From Drosophila miranda (Eukaryota; Arthropoda; Insecta; Diptera; Drosophilidae), in NCBI RefSeq assembly GCF_003369915.1, contig NW_022881603.1:33725522-33789521 (forward strand): 64,000 bases of DNA, in the 5' to 3' direction. The position numbers and the translations under genes were made by a program. The notes under the pieces were generated by a model. The model was given only the letters and a program-made list of their open reading frames with translations, was not told the DNA's origin and did no database searches. Every line of letters starts with the position of its first letter. The stretch's first letter is position 1. Positions 11,648 to 21,365 of the stretch are shown here, piece by piece.

Positions 11648-13278
11648 TGTTACACTTGGCTTGTTTCCCAGAGGGCAATGCCGGCTAGCTGTCGACCCCA
11701 GGGCTGGGTAGTTCCCCTTTCCCGCCAAATGTAGACAAAAAAGGAGACATACTACTTCTCGGGACATCAAAACTACCAACAACCTAAAGACAAAGAAACT
11801 CATAAACAGACGGCTATCAAGTGGGTGAAGCTTGGGTGTTATCACTTCGCGCGCCCGCCCTACCTGTGACCAAACACAACGTTCATTTTGGCCACCCTCT
11901 GCTGGAACGGTAACGGCTGGCCTAATCCATGGCTTACGCCACGCGTCCTCCCTCTATTTTAAATTTAATGCATCATGCTTCAATATATATCCAAGCTTTA
12001 ATAATCGTAAATTGACAATTTCATCTTTCTCATTAATAAATAGCTATACTCAAAATTATCACTAACCACTAAGAAACACCAAAACGTTCGACACAAAGGC
12101 AAACAAGGAAATAACTGCTGAAATTTCGTTCAACCAACAGGGATACCCTCACCCATACGTAATGGAATATGTGTAGATGAGTGGATCCAGTTTTACGGGA
12201 GTTAATTTAACTCGGGCCCCTACGGAGACTTAACCTACCAAGAGCTCTTGTTAAGGGTCCCCGGGACATAAACAATAAACAATATTTTTCCACAAATCGC
12301 TCGACCAAATACGGTGGACTGATGGGACCCCCGCGTCACCCACTAAGGGTTAATCTTCTGGCACTGAACAGCTGATCGTAGATTTAGGTTCGTGAAATGT
12401 GTTGGTGTTTTTACATATTTTTTTTCAATGGCCAAGATTTTACGTTAAACGGTTTAAGCTAATACTAATTACTAAATAAAGGACAACACACGGAACAAAA
12501 TAACATTTAATGTGGAACGGTGTTTGGAGTGCGGATTATGTTTTTTTTCTTTAAGTTCAAACGACGTGGGCGATCGCTGGCCGTGGCCGGTCAGCCCTAA
12601 ATTTATATAGGTCCGTGTATACGTGCGCGCGTGTGTGTGTGTGAGAATAGGGTTTCGGGGTTTTTACTTGGTGAATGAGACCAAACGTGTGGCACGCACT
12701 GGAAGGCGATGCAACGATCGTGCGGTGTGGCTAGAATCGCCCTGGCAGCTAAATCGTCCTCTTTCACCCTCCCCCTTCACACGTCCCGCGCTACTTGGCT
12801 CACACACGCGCAACTGGAACGAACTCACTCAGGTTCCGTTGGGCAGTCTTCTTCTCTGCAGTCGACTTTCTCGAACTCCAGTGTCCCTCTCCAGGAAACC
12901 TTCTGGCCCGGTTCTGGTGGCTATATTCCTTGCTGGCTGTTAGTAAAATTTTCTGCATTACAACCTATTTTATCGCCCGCCTTTTCTGTACTCACTTCAA
13001 ACTTTCTGTTTTAAGCACAAAATTTCAAATTTCGACGTTACTCCGTCCACGCTCCACGATTTCCATAATCCAATCCACGTTTTCTAATATTTTCACTCCT
13101 ATTTATCCCTTTTTCCCTTACTAATACATATAACTAATCCTATTCTCTTCCTTATATCCCCAGTAACGGCTCCAGCTCCCACCGATGTCCCAATTCACCA
13201 TCGAGCCTCCCTGGACTTCCGCTAGATGACGCGTCGCCCTCAGCCCTGGCCACCTATCGTTCAGGTGGGACTGGAACA
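11648..13278 (-). repeat. 5' LTR of the unit-1 Gypsy element
   Basis: A 1631-bp repeat of 2942-4554. It has an extra segment of about 20 bp near 13182 compared with its partner. Confidence 0.9.
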
Positions 13279-13707
13279 GTCAATTGCTTTGATTCTGTGT
13301 AGGAAGACTTTGTCGTATGTGTGTCCCGTCATAAGTCTGTTAATGGTCTTGATGCTTTTAGCATTCCATTTAAGAGAAAAATGCCAGGGTTTACTGGGTA
13401 TGTCTGGAAATATGTCTATGAGGCTGGATCCCTTCGTCCTACACTTCGTCCTGTAGTCCTCATTCCATTTGTATACTAAAAAGTTCCTAATTTCTCTTTG
13501 AGCCTCCTTGTAGCTGTATTTTATATTTATTGTAAACCCCTCACTTGTAGCAGCCTTTGCTGCTATGTCAGTCTTTTCGTTGATGGCCACACCCTTGTGA
13601 CCAGGGACCCATAGAATGTCAAGTTTCTGAATGTCTGATTGGTTAATTATGTTGTGAATATCATTCACTAGGTACGAGTCTGTATTCTTATTTTTAATTA
13701 AATTAAT
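13279..13707 (-). mobile_element. Non-LTR retrotransposon fragment with RNase H domain (unit 1, 5' part)
   Basis: The - strand coding sequence includes the RNase H signature LDILWVPGHKGVAINEKTDIAAKAA followed by a C-terminal region (IPSKPWHFSLKWNAKS, NRLMTGHTYDKVFLHRIKAID). It is truncated at 13707, next to a 29-bp sequence (13708-13736) that recurs at 14689-14717. It joins 2941 across the Gypsy insertion. Only the last few hundred bases of the original element remain in any unit. Confidence 0.85.
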
Positions 13708-14717
13708 AGCTAGTAATATTCGACGGAATATCAAAATCGAAAATATTGTTTCGAATCCTTGACGGAGAACAATTAACCTATTATAAGCCAAGGGGCCGAA
13801 AATAATGAAATTTTAATCATTTTAGCGCAGTTCAGGTGAAAGTTAGCGTTGTTATTTTTAATTTCAGATGAAAGATAGCCTGAATTAGTGTTGGGTAAAC
13901 ATTGCTCATTTTGGTGAACATGTTCACTTGTTCTTTTTTAGTAAGTGAGTCAACTCACTCATATTGCTCACTTGCTCTCTTAGATTGCTCAGTTACTCAC
14001 TTGCTCAGTTGCTTACTTGCTCAGTTGCTGACTTGCTCACTCAGTTGTTCACTATTCATGCACAGATAGTTCCAAATTTCACTATACTTTCGAATTAGCG
14101 ACATACAGAATATTTGAAAGAGTAAACAGCTTTGCCGGTAATACAAAAAGTGTGAAGTAAACGCAAATATGAGCAACAGCTGACAAATCGCAAAATGCCC
14201 TTTGAGGAGCAAAATTGCGCAAAAAGTGAGTAAAGAACAAGTGAACAAAAATGAACAAGTGAACAACAAAGAACAAGTGAGCAAAAAAGAACAAGTGAAC
14301 AACAAAGAACAAGTGAACAACAAAGAACAAGTGAACAAAAAAGAACAGCTTGGAAGGAACATGTTCATTTGCTCACTTAAGTGAACAACTCTTTTTTGTT
14401 CACTCACTCATGAGCAACACAACACTAGCCTGAATCTACAAGAAGAATTTACAATCGTTAATATTTTCTGCCATTTACCTGGTGAAGGTGAACTATTTAA
14501 ATAGAGGGGGCCTAAGTGGGCTAAATTCGTTTTTTCATCATAACGGAGACGCTATATAGTTGTTGGAAAAAAAAAACAGCAATCGCCGTAGCAAGAAAAT
14601 AAGTCAAGTATTTAAAACAAACCAGTCAAGTAGAAAATTGATTAATTTATTGAATAAAATTATGTGGGCAGGACTGAGAGATCTACCTAGCTAGTAATAT
14701 TCGACGGAATATCAAAA
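13708..14717. repeat. 29-bp direct repeats flanking a 950-bp block (unit 1)
   Basis: The 29-bp sequence starting AGCTAGTAATATTCGACGGA occurs at 13708-13736 and again at 14689-14717. It brackets the hAT-type MITE and part of the thoc5 upstream region. Equivalent pairs occur at 26317/27278, 49787/50725 and 61025/61975. The arrangement predates amplification of the array. It contains a small palindrome (ATATTC-GACG-GAATAT). Confidence 0.75.
13886..14427. mobile_element. hAT-type MITE with internal 18-bp minisatellite (unit 1)
   Basis: The ends are TAGTGTTG...CAACACTA and are flanked by a perfect 8-bp duplication GCCTGAAT (13878-13885 and 14428-14435). Short hAT-like terminal inverted repeats plus an 8-bp duplication are diagnostic of the hAT superfamily. 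The 542-bp interior has no transposase. The left part is rich in TTGCTCACTTGCTCAG-type repeats, and the right part (14235-14342) holds six 18-bp repeats of the GAACAAGTGAACAACAAA type, roughly the complement of the left, giving foldback potential. Confidence 0.85.
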
Positions 14718-14862
14718 ACGGGGAATAGTACAATAGAACTTGAATTCGTCGGTATATCTATGGTATATTTGGGTATATTTCTTATGGTCGGACATTATAT
14801 TTTAACAATAAATCCGCTGCACACTTTTGTTTAGCTTCCGAATAAATATATTATTATGTGAA
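14436..14862 (+). promoter_or_regulatory. thoc5: Upstream region of thoc5 copy 2
   Basis: This 427-bp AT-rich block precedes the thoc5 start and is repeated in each unit (27027-27451, 50484-50898, 61723-62148). It must hold the thoc5 5' UTR and probably its promoter, but no distinct TATA box or initiator could be assigned. The tract near 14566-14577 is a homopolymeric A run. Confidence 0.4.
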
Positions 14863-17025
14863 ATGGAGGCTATTTTAAATACGCAGTTTCAGCAGCTGGA
14901 AGATATCATCGGGGAAATATTAAAAGTAAAAAAGAGCGTAAGTGTTAACAAGCTGCAAAGTCGTTGGTTCCTTATTTTCATTATTTTTGTATGCAGGGGC
15001 AGAACTCAGACACATTGCGAACTGCGGCGGCATTGAATTTGTTGCATTAAAGCATGCAAATCGAGAATTTAAACAGAAAATAAAGTCTGGACGGGATAAC
15101 TTACACTTGGAAAAATGTAAAGTGGACATAAGTCGGTTGCAATTGCAAAATCTTCTGTACGAAGTGAGCCACTTGAAAAAGGACATCGTGCGTTGCGAGA
15201 AATTCCAGAGTCGTGACGCCAAGTTGGTCCTGCTCTCAGACACTGAGTATTTTACCAAATTGCCGGTAATTGAAGATAGTAAAGTGAAACCAGAATCGGA
15301 GCACTACAAGCATTTGCAGCGCTTAGAGTGTGAACTGCGTTTAAGGAAAGACCTGGATGAACAGAAAAGCTCATTGAAGAACTCCAAACAGGTGCTGCAA
15401 CAAGAGAATCTTAAACAACATAATAGGTACGTTTCATTCGCGCCAGCTCTACGCACCCTAAAGAGTGCTACGAAACCGCTGCATGATGCACTGCAGCTTT
15501 CTCTTGATGTCGAATGGAAGCTTAGTGCTGTGGTCAAATATCTACCCAATCCTCTTTATATATTATTCATCAAACTGCAATGCCTTCAACGTGCGAGCGA
15601 TGAGCCATCATTCACTGTTGAAGTGGTAGGATATAAAAGTGAAGCTCAGATGCAGGAGTTGACAAACCTAAAGCTAAACCCAAAAGCAAGGCGCGACTAC
15701 TCTGAAAGGGACATTGAATTGTCGGGAAAGCCTGAGGAAAATCCTTTGAACAAAGAATTAAGTCCTCATCCTCTGCACATTCGCATCACGGTAAGATTAA
15801 ACCAAAACATACGACTAGAGAAAAATACCTTAACGTTTGAACGGTCTCTAGCTTGGCTCTGCTGGCTCGATTCAACTGGTGTTGATTATTCGCTATTTCG
15901 AACAAATTAAATGTGCGACAGCATGGCCCCAATTGAGCATTTCCAATAATACAAACCATCAAGGGTAAGTTTTAGCGAGTGAATTGCTTTAGCAGCAACT
16001 ATATTTTAAAACATTTGCATGTTTTTAGGGATACTAATTTCGTTCAGCATCTCCTTCGGCATTTGTTTGCAAACGATTTGGGTAATGAAATACCTATCCC
16101 CGGTATTCAATACGATGTAAGACAAGCAACAAGCTATAATTTTCCTATATATATGTATGAATCATAAAATTATATATTTGCGTTAGTTACAGAATAAGGA
16201 TCTGACACCAGAGGAATGTATACAATATCTGGAGTCTAAGGACTTTGGAAAAGCATACTGTTGGTTACAAAGTATATGCTCTATACCAACAGTCAATAGC
16301 TCGATGTTGTATAAGCATGAGCTGAACTTGAATAAAAGCATGCGGGAGACCATAGCTCGCATTACACGGCGCTGGAACTCTTGGTTAAATCTAAGTCAGC
16401 AAATACGTGGTCTGACTAACAAGGACATCGATTTGTATGCACTAAAAGAAAATGTCTATCCTGCGGCCTTGTCTTGCAGCCTAGTGCAGTGGACGGCGAT
16501 CACTCTCGAGGAATTCCTAGCCCAAAATTCAGACGTACTAAACATTTCTCCGGATGATAAGGGCATAACATACAATTCCTATCGTGCTGTGATTGTTCGT
16601 GGCTCTGCCAAAATGGAGTGTTTCATTCGAATACCGAGTAATTATCCATTGGAAATGCCACTCTGGATATTGAGTGGGCATTGGAACGGTCGCCGTACAT
16701 CGCAGAATAATGCAGCTATCAAGGTTAGTTTGTTCAGACTTCCATGCGTTATATATAAGCTTATTTTGATACCATTTTGTAGATGATGGAGTACTGGACC
16801 AACTCATTGCAACCCCAACAGCTGGAAGCAAATTATCGTATTCTGTACGGACAGCTTTTCCGAACTATTTATAGTTTTGACATCTTTCTGGAGACAGAAG
16901 GCTCAATGCAGACGACTATAGAATACACCAAGGAAAAGCCTTATATAAGTGCATTTGCAAAACGATGCCGATTGCGTCCATATAAATACATAAAAAAGGG
17001 TTCCGTACACGCATTCAAACAATAA
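14863..17025 (+). pseudogene. thoc5: thoc5 copy 2: full six-exon structure with a single 1-bp frameshift
   Basis: Exons can be placed at 14863-14937, 14997-15790, 15852-15964, 16029-16116, 16193-16723 and 16783-17025; every intron is GT...AG and 59-76 bp long. The start MEAILNTQFQ is followed by a coiled-coil-like helical region in exon 2 (LEKCKVDISRLQLQNLLYEV) and conserved THOC5/FMIP segments (YLPNPLYILF, YESKDF-type helices, SNYPLEMPLW in exon 5). The only lesion found is one missing A near 15036 (AATTT where copies 3-5 have AAATTT), which shifts frame early in exon 2 and gives a stop within six codons. Otherwise the coding length would be about 614 residues, near the family's usual size. 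A sequencing or assembly error is possible. THOC5 acts in the nuclear THO complex in mRNP export. Confidence 0.9.
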
Positions 17026-17168
17026 GGACCTAAAAACAAATATAAGAATATGGTTTTGTAAAAAAAAATCAAAAGCAGTTACTAAACATCTTCACAGTTG
17101 CTGTTTATTATGTAATGCATAATTGCAATAATGCAATAAATAAGTAACATTTAAATCTAGCTACAGTT

Positions 17169-17771
17169 TTATTGACAGCTTAGTTTCTGAGATGCTGTCG
17201 CTGCCAGGGACTCGGTTGGCAGGGTGATTGCAGAGGCATTTTCAACAGACTCTCGACTCTCATCCGGCATATCTTTATCAACAACGTGTTTTTCTATTAG
17301 ACCGCTTTCTCCCAAGTAGCATATGGAAAATCCATCGTACCATGCCTCCTGATCCTTCAGTACTTCCTTCAATTGCCACACCTTGTATTTCCAGAACTGG
17401 AACATCACCTTCAGGCCGGATATGCCCCACACGCGCCACCTTATGCGCACGGTGTAATCGTCGGGATGCTTTGTAATTTTAAGAACCTCAAACTTAACGT
17501 AGGCGTACTTTAGGTGACCCACAGTTCGAAGAATGGCAATTTGCTTAACAAAGTGGTATAGACCGACTGTGTGCTTGCCGGTAATATTGTTCTGAAATAT
17601 AAGGTTTGGGCTGTATATGGAATAGTTCAGCGGTTCAACAAAGAGTTTGGGAAGCGTGGTTCGCAGAACTTCGTAGGCTCGCTCCAGATCTTCAGGCTTT
17701 CGAACATTTTCCTTCTCTTTGGCGGATGTTTGTACATTACTGTTTTCGTGAAAACTTCGTTTCGGTTGCAT
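17169..17771 (-). CDS. DUF2358 (C6orf136-like) protein, array copy 2
   Basis: An intact 200-codon frame runs from the ATG at 17771 to 17169. It is identical in layout to copy 1, with NLIFQ, RVWGISG (Trp for Arg) and KDMPD as local differences. A longer frame is open upstream to about 18026, but it begins at a non-ATG codon. In copy 1 the same region contains a stop and a shifted frame, so the extension is unlikely to be real. The gene converges on thoc5 copy 2 with 143 bp between stops; AATAAA-like signals for both strands lie in the gap (for example near 17136). Confidence 0.8.
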   Translation of the reverse strand: MQPKRSFHENSNVQTSAKEKENVRKPEDLERAYEVLRTTLPKLFVEPLNYSIYSPNLIFQNNITGKHTVGLYHFVKQIAILRTVGHLKYAYVKFEVLKITKHPDDYTVRIRWRVWGISGLKVMFQFWKYKVWQLKEVLKDQEAWYDGFSICYLGESGLIEKHVVDKDMPDESRESVENASAITLPTESLAATASQKLSCQ

Positions 17772-18358
17772 TACGCTACTACCTTCACATTTTAGCCAAT
17801 TGTAGTTATATGATCCTGTGCAAGGAGAGTATAATCGCATTGTGGAAGCCCACGCCTGTTCTTTGGAGCCCCACAAGCTTATCAAATTGCTCTTTCTCAT
17901 TGATAAAATTCCAAAATTTCGCATCATTTTGACAAGGACCATTGACGAATTTACCGGACTCTGGTAACTGTATTTCCCGTAATATGTTAAATATTTCTTC
18001 CTTTTAAGCGTCACTCTGCCGTTCAAATATCACGTTCAAATTCTTCATCTGGTTTTACTCAGCGTTTAAATTGTGGGGTTTTTAATCTTTTTTAGACGTG
18101 CTCGTGTTGTAACCAAGTTTATTTGGAATCGAAAAATCATATGGTCATATGTATATCGATATAAATATTTTGTACAATAAAAGTGTGAGGTGATGTGATA
18201 GTTTTTTTGGGATATCTCAACGGAACTTTCTGAACTCGGAGAAAGTGTACACTATTTTTTTGTAGTTTCAGTGATCCAACGTCGTTAGAATCATAGTTGG
18301 ATAATGGAAATAAGTATCCATATTTTTATGTGATATTTCCCGTATGCGACTATACTTC
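17772..18358. other. Upstream spacer of DUF2358 copy 2, truncated
   Basis: This is the same spacer as in other units but cut short. It matches unit 3 up to 18358 and then jumps directly into the interior of a Gypsy LTR (GGGGCGAGG). Compared with unit 3, about 530 bp of spacer and LTR start are missing. No gene is seen. Confidence 0.7.
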
Positions 18359-18768
18359 GGGGCGAGGAAGAAAAAAAAAAGAGAGTTTCCGGTGGAGAAT
18401 AGTGGAGGCCGCACGTGCCCTGAAAGAAAAAAGGAAACAAAATTGGTGATCGTGGAGACGACGATCCCACCAAGACATCAGCGGCAGGCATCAACATCAG
18501 CGTAAGCGGCGGACATCGGCAGCAGCAGCCCGGTACTGGCCAGGCCGGAAAACTGGTGCGAGAACCGTCCGCGGAGCACCGGCACCAAGGAACCGTCAGC
18601 GGAGCACCGACTGGAGACACGTTTCTGTCCCCACACACCAGCCCCCCCGGGGAAAGCATCCGGACTTCAAAGCAGAAATACACCCACACGAATCAATATC
18701 ACACACCTTCATCCACCCACATCACACGGGAACGATAGGCCAGGGTGGCAAAGAGGCGGATCATAACA
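18359..18768 (+). repeat. Truncated 5' LTR of Gypsy copy A
   Basis: Compared with the complete LTR at 58393-59535, this remnant lacks the first part (before GGGGCGAGG) and about 0.6 kb in the middle (joined at CATCACAC/GGGAACG, near 18727). It keeps the CATAACA terminus next to the primer binding site. Confidence 0.85.
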
Positions 18769-18780
18769 ACTGGCGCCCAA

Positions 18781-19943
18781 TGGTAATAGAAGGGATCGAT
18801 TTTAAACGCGAGTCTTAAAGACCCGGTGTAAAATGGAACCCTGGTAGAACGAAACTCAGCCGGTCCGCGAGCCGGGAATAAATCCTAGCCGTCGTAGCCG
18901 CTGAGATGAGTAGAAGAGAGGAAAATGGACATGGTAGTTATGTATCGGAGGTAGAAGGGAAGGAAGTGTGTGTCCCGAGTTGTGGTCCAGGTATTACCAG
19001 GTGGTAGTAGCCTCGTTGTCCGACTCGTGGAGCTCGCTGTCTGGATCTGAAAAGAGGAAGAGGTGCCGGAGGATCTGTCGAGTCGTGGTCCGGGTTATGT
19101 CCAGAGGCATTAACGTCGTTGTCCGATTCTGGGGGATCCACGGTGATCTGAGGGAGGAAACAGCAAAGGGAGTTGGCACTTAGAAAAAGTAAGCGAAGGT
19201 AAATAGCAAGGGGAAAAGAAGGGAGTCCGCTCACCTGCAAAACAATTAATGCAGTTGTCTCTCGTCCCACCAAACAAATTAAAGGTGAATTTTTGTCTGA
19301 AGCAGTTTGGGAATTATATGTTTTTTTTTGTTAGTGACTTAGCAGACTATTGGAAAGCCGAAGCAAGAAAACCCAAAGGGAAATCATTTTTTTTTGAGGA
19401 CTGACGATTCTCGCTAGAATTGTTTGAAATCAATTTTAGAAGTAGGCATTAGGCAAGTCATCGGAAAAAGAGTTTTTGTTTGGGAGAGGAAGTATTTAGT
19501 TATTTAGTATTGCATTTAATTAGGCGATTAATTGTAGATGTAGGTGTTTATTTATTTGATTGAATCAGTTTGGATATTTAGATTTATCAATTTATTGATT
19601 TAAATTAACCGATTTATGTATTTAAATTTTTTTATTTGGTTATCTAAACATGGAATTAATTGTTCGCTTATTTATTTATTGCACTATTTATTTATTTGTT
19701 TTCTCGTTACTATTGAAGGTATTGAGGATTAATTAGCCTGGAACTAGGTGTTTAGTGGAGTAGGGTAGTCAGATAATAAACAATCCAATTTATTTATCAC
19801 CAAGATAGTTAAGTAAATAGGGAATAGACGAAGGAAAGGAGTACGTTAGGAAAATTGGTTGATGAGTGACCCGGAGATTTTTAAAGGGGTCGGGGAAGAC
19901 AAGGCGTAGCCCAGAGGCACAGCGCAGGTACCAGCCGTACAAC
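18781..19943 (+). other. Untranslated leader of Gypsy copy A
   Basis: About 1.16 kb without a supported gene. The second half is AT-rich with runs of TTTATTTATT (about 19520-19700). The gag ATG at 19944 ends the leader. Confidence 0.7.
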
Positions 19944-21365
19944 ATGCCGACGACTCGGTCCCAGGACGGTAAAGCCGGCAGTAGGCCGGAAGGGCCGTCG
20001 CAAGTGGCGGAAAACGTACATGCGGGGTTGTACCAGGGGGAACCAGAGGCCGGAGCGGTAGGAGGTCAACAGCGAACCCGTAAGGACCTGGTGTTACCGT
20101 CCGAGTTAAGCTCAGCCGTGAACGCAGCCTTAGCCCAAGCACAGGAGACCTACCGAGCGTCGCTCGGGCAGCAAATGGAAGCGCTGAGATCGTCAATGCA
20201 AGCAGACATGCTAGAGTTCATGCGAGAGATCAACGCTGTGGTGGGTTCGTTAAAAGCGGAGCGAACGGCGAGTGATGCGAATGGAAGGAAACGGGGATCA
20301 AATGCAACCAGTCTGGGAGGAGGTCAACAGGAAGCACCAGCGAACCAGCAAGCACATCCAACGCACTTGTTCGTGGACAACCGAACATTGGAGGCCGATC
20401 AGAGGACCCAAGCCGATCAGAGACCCGTGGAGGAGTGGCTGTTCAACGGGATGGGCGCAGGAGCAAACCCTAACAGGAATCGACCGAGTTTCGGAGAGGC
20501 TAGGCAGGAGCAAGTGCAGATACGAAGATGGGGACTTACCTTCGACTGCGATCCAAAGGGGATGCCCGTGGCGGAATTCATATTCCGGGTGGAGCATCTA
20601 CCGACGTCGTATTAGGTACCGTGGGCGGAGGTGTTGAAAGCCTTTCACACATTGGTCAGTGGCCACGCAAGGGATTGGCACTGGATGCATGTTCGGACGG
20701 TAGGAATGCCGGACTGGCCGAATCTGAGATATGGTCTCCAGCAGCAGTTTCAAGTTCGTCGGACAGAGTTCGAGCGAGAGCAAGAGCTCAGGGAACGCCG
20801 ACAACGCCACGGGGAGTCGGCGGACCAGTACATCCAGGAGATGTTGGTGTTGAGGTCGAGATTGCTGAATCCATTCTCGGATTATGATCTAATAAAGATC
20901 ATAAAGATCAATATTAGGGATGCAATTTCGAGGGTGATTTATCCAATGCAGATACCAAATCTCCAGGAGCTGCGAGAAGAGTGTGCGGACGCCGAGAAAC
21001 TGCTGGCGACGCGATGGACAAGGAGCGGTCCAGACTATGGGGGTAGTAGGCGCAGGGAAGATCACAAAGCACATGAATTGGATGCGAACACTCACGACCC
21101 GGAGGAACAGACCGAGGCATTGGATGCTGTCCATAGGACGAGGGAATCCGGAGGCGACCGCACCCAGCTGAAGTGCTGGAATTGCCCTCAGCCGGGTCAC
21201 ACCTATTTTGAGTGTGAGTCGGCCGTGCGTAACCTGTTCTGCTACAAGTGCGGGCTGGCCGGGGTCATTCTCCCTAAATGCCCTAAATGTCGGCCGGAAA
21301 ACGCGAAAAGGAGCACGACGCAATTGGAGGAGTCGAGTTCCACGTCGCCGCGAAGCAGCCAATAG
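19944..21365 (+). pseudogene. Gypsy gag, copy A, one premature stop
   Basis: The frame opens at the ATG at 19944 (MPTTRSQDGK) and stays in one phase to the stop at 21363-21365, interrupted only by a TAG at 20613-20615. The core matches the gag of the unit-1 Gypsy element (FIFRVEHL, VPWAEVLKAFHTLVSG, ERRQRHGESADQYI). Two zinc-knuckle-like motifs close the protein: CWNCPQPGHTYFEC (CX2CX4HX4C) and CYKCGLAGVILPKC, the second without a canonical His spacing. Its end overlaps pol by 79 bp in the -1 phase. Confidence 0.85.

Larger units (their letters stand above)
2942..13278 (-). mobile_element. Gypsy-type LTR retrotransposon with 1.6-kb LTRs (defective), nested in the non-LTR fragment
   Basis: The boundaries are two long direct repeats (2942-4554 and 11648-13278) that end TGTTAC...GGAACA on the + strand, flanked by the 4-bp duplication GTCA (2938-2941 and 13279-13282). 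The element reads on the - strand: 5' LTR 13278-11648, primer binding site at 11645-11636, leader, gag, pol, 3' LTR. It is disabled by a gag stop, a pol stop and a deletion of the reverse transcriptase core. A DINE-1-like element sits between leader and gag. The LTRs differ by a roughly 20-bp indel (near 13182) and several substitutions, so it is older than the BEL elements. Gag and pol resemble those of the Gypsy element in units 2-4, implying the same lineage. Confidence 0.9.

Noticed and set aside
14235-14342. Regular short repeats resembling a CRISPR array
   Set aside because: The 18-bp units are contiguous with no unique spacers, lie inside a hAT-type MITE, and the genome is eukaryotic.
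14202-14384. Lys/Glu/Gln/Asn repeat ORF (and its antisense Phe/Leu/Cys repeat ORF) in the MITE
   Set aside because: Both are translations of the 18-bp minisatellite; 18 is a multiple of three, so open frames arise without selection.
17606-17932. A 108-codon + strand ORF repeated in all units
   Set aside because: It is antisense to the DUF2358 coding frame and its spacer; it has no recognisable domain and mirrors the real gene.
17169-18026. A 285-codon reading of the DUF2358 gene extending upstream of the ATG at 17771
   Set aside because: It begins at a TTG, not an ATG, the region differs in frame and carries a stop in unit 1, and a splice-acceptor-like CTCTCCTTGCACAG lies inside it. The 200-codon start is better supported.
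21290-21365. A programmed -1 slippery heptamer in the Gypsy gag/pol overlap
   Set aside because: Both Gypsy families show the -1 phase relation, but I found no clear XXXYYYZ motif, so no site is claimed.
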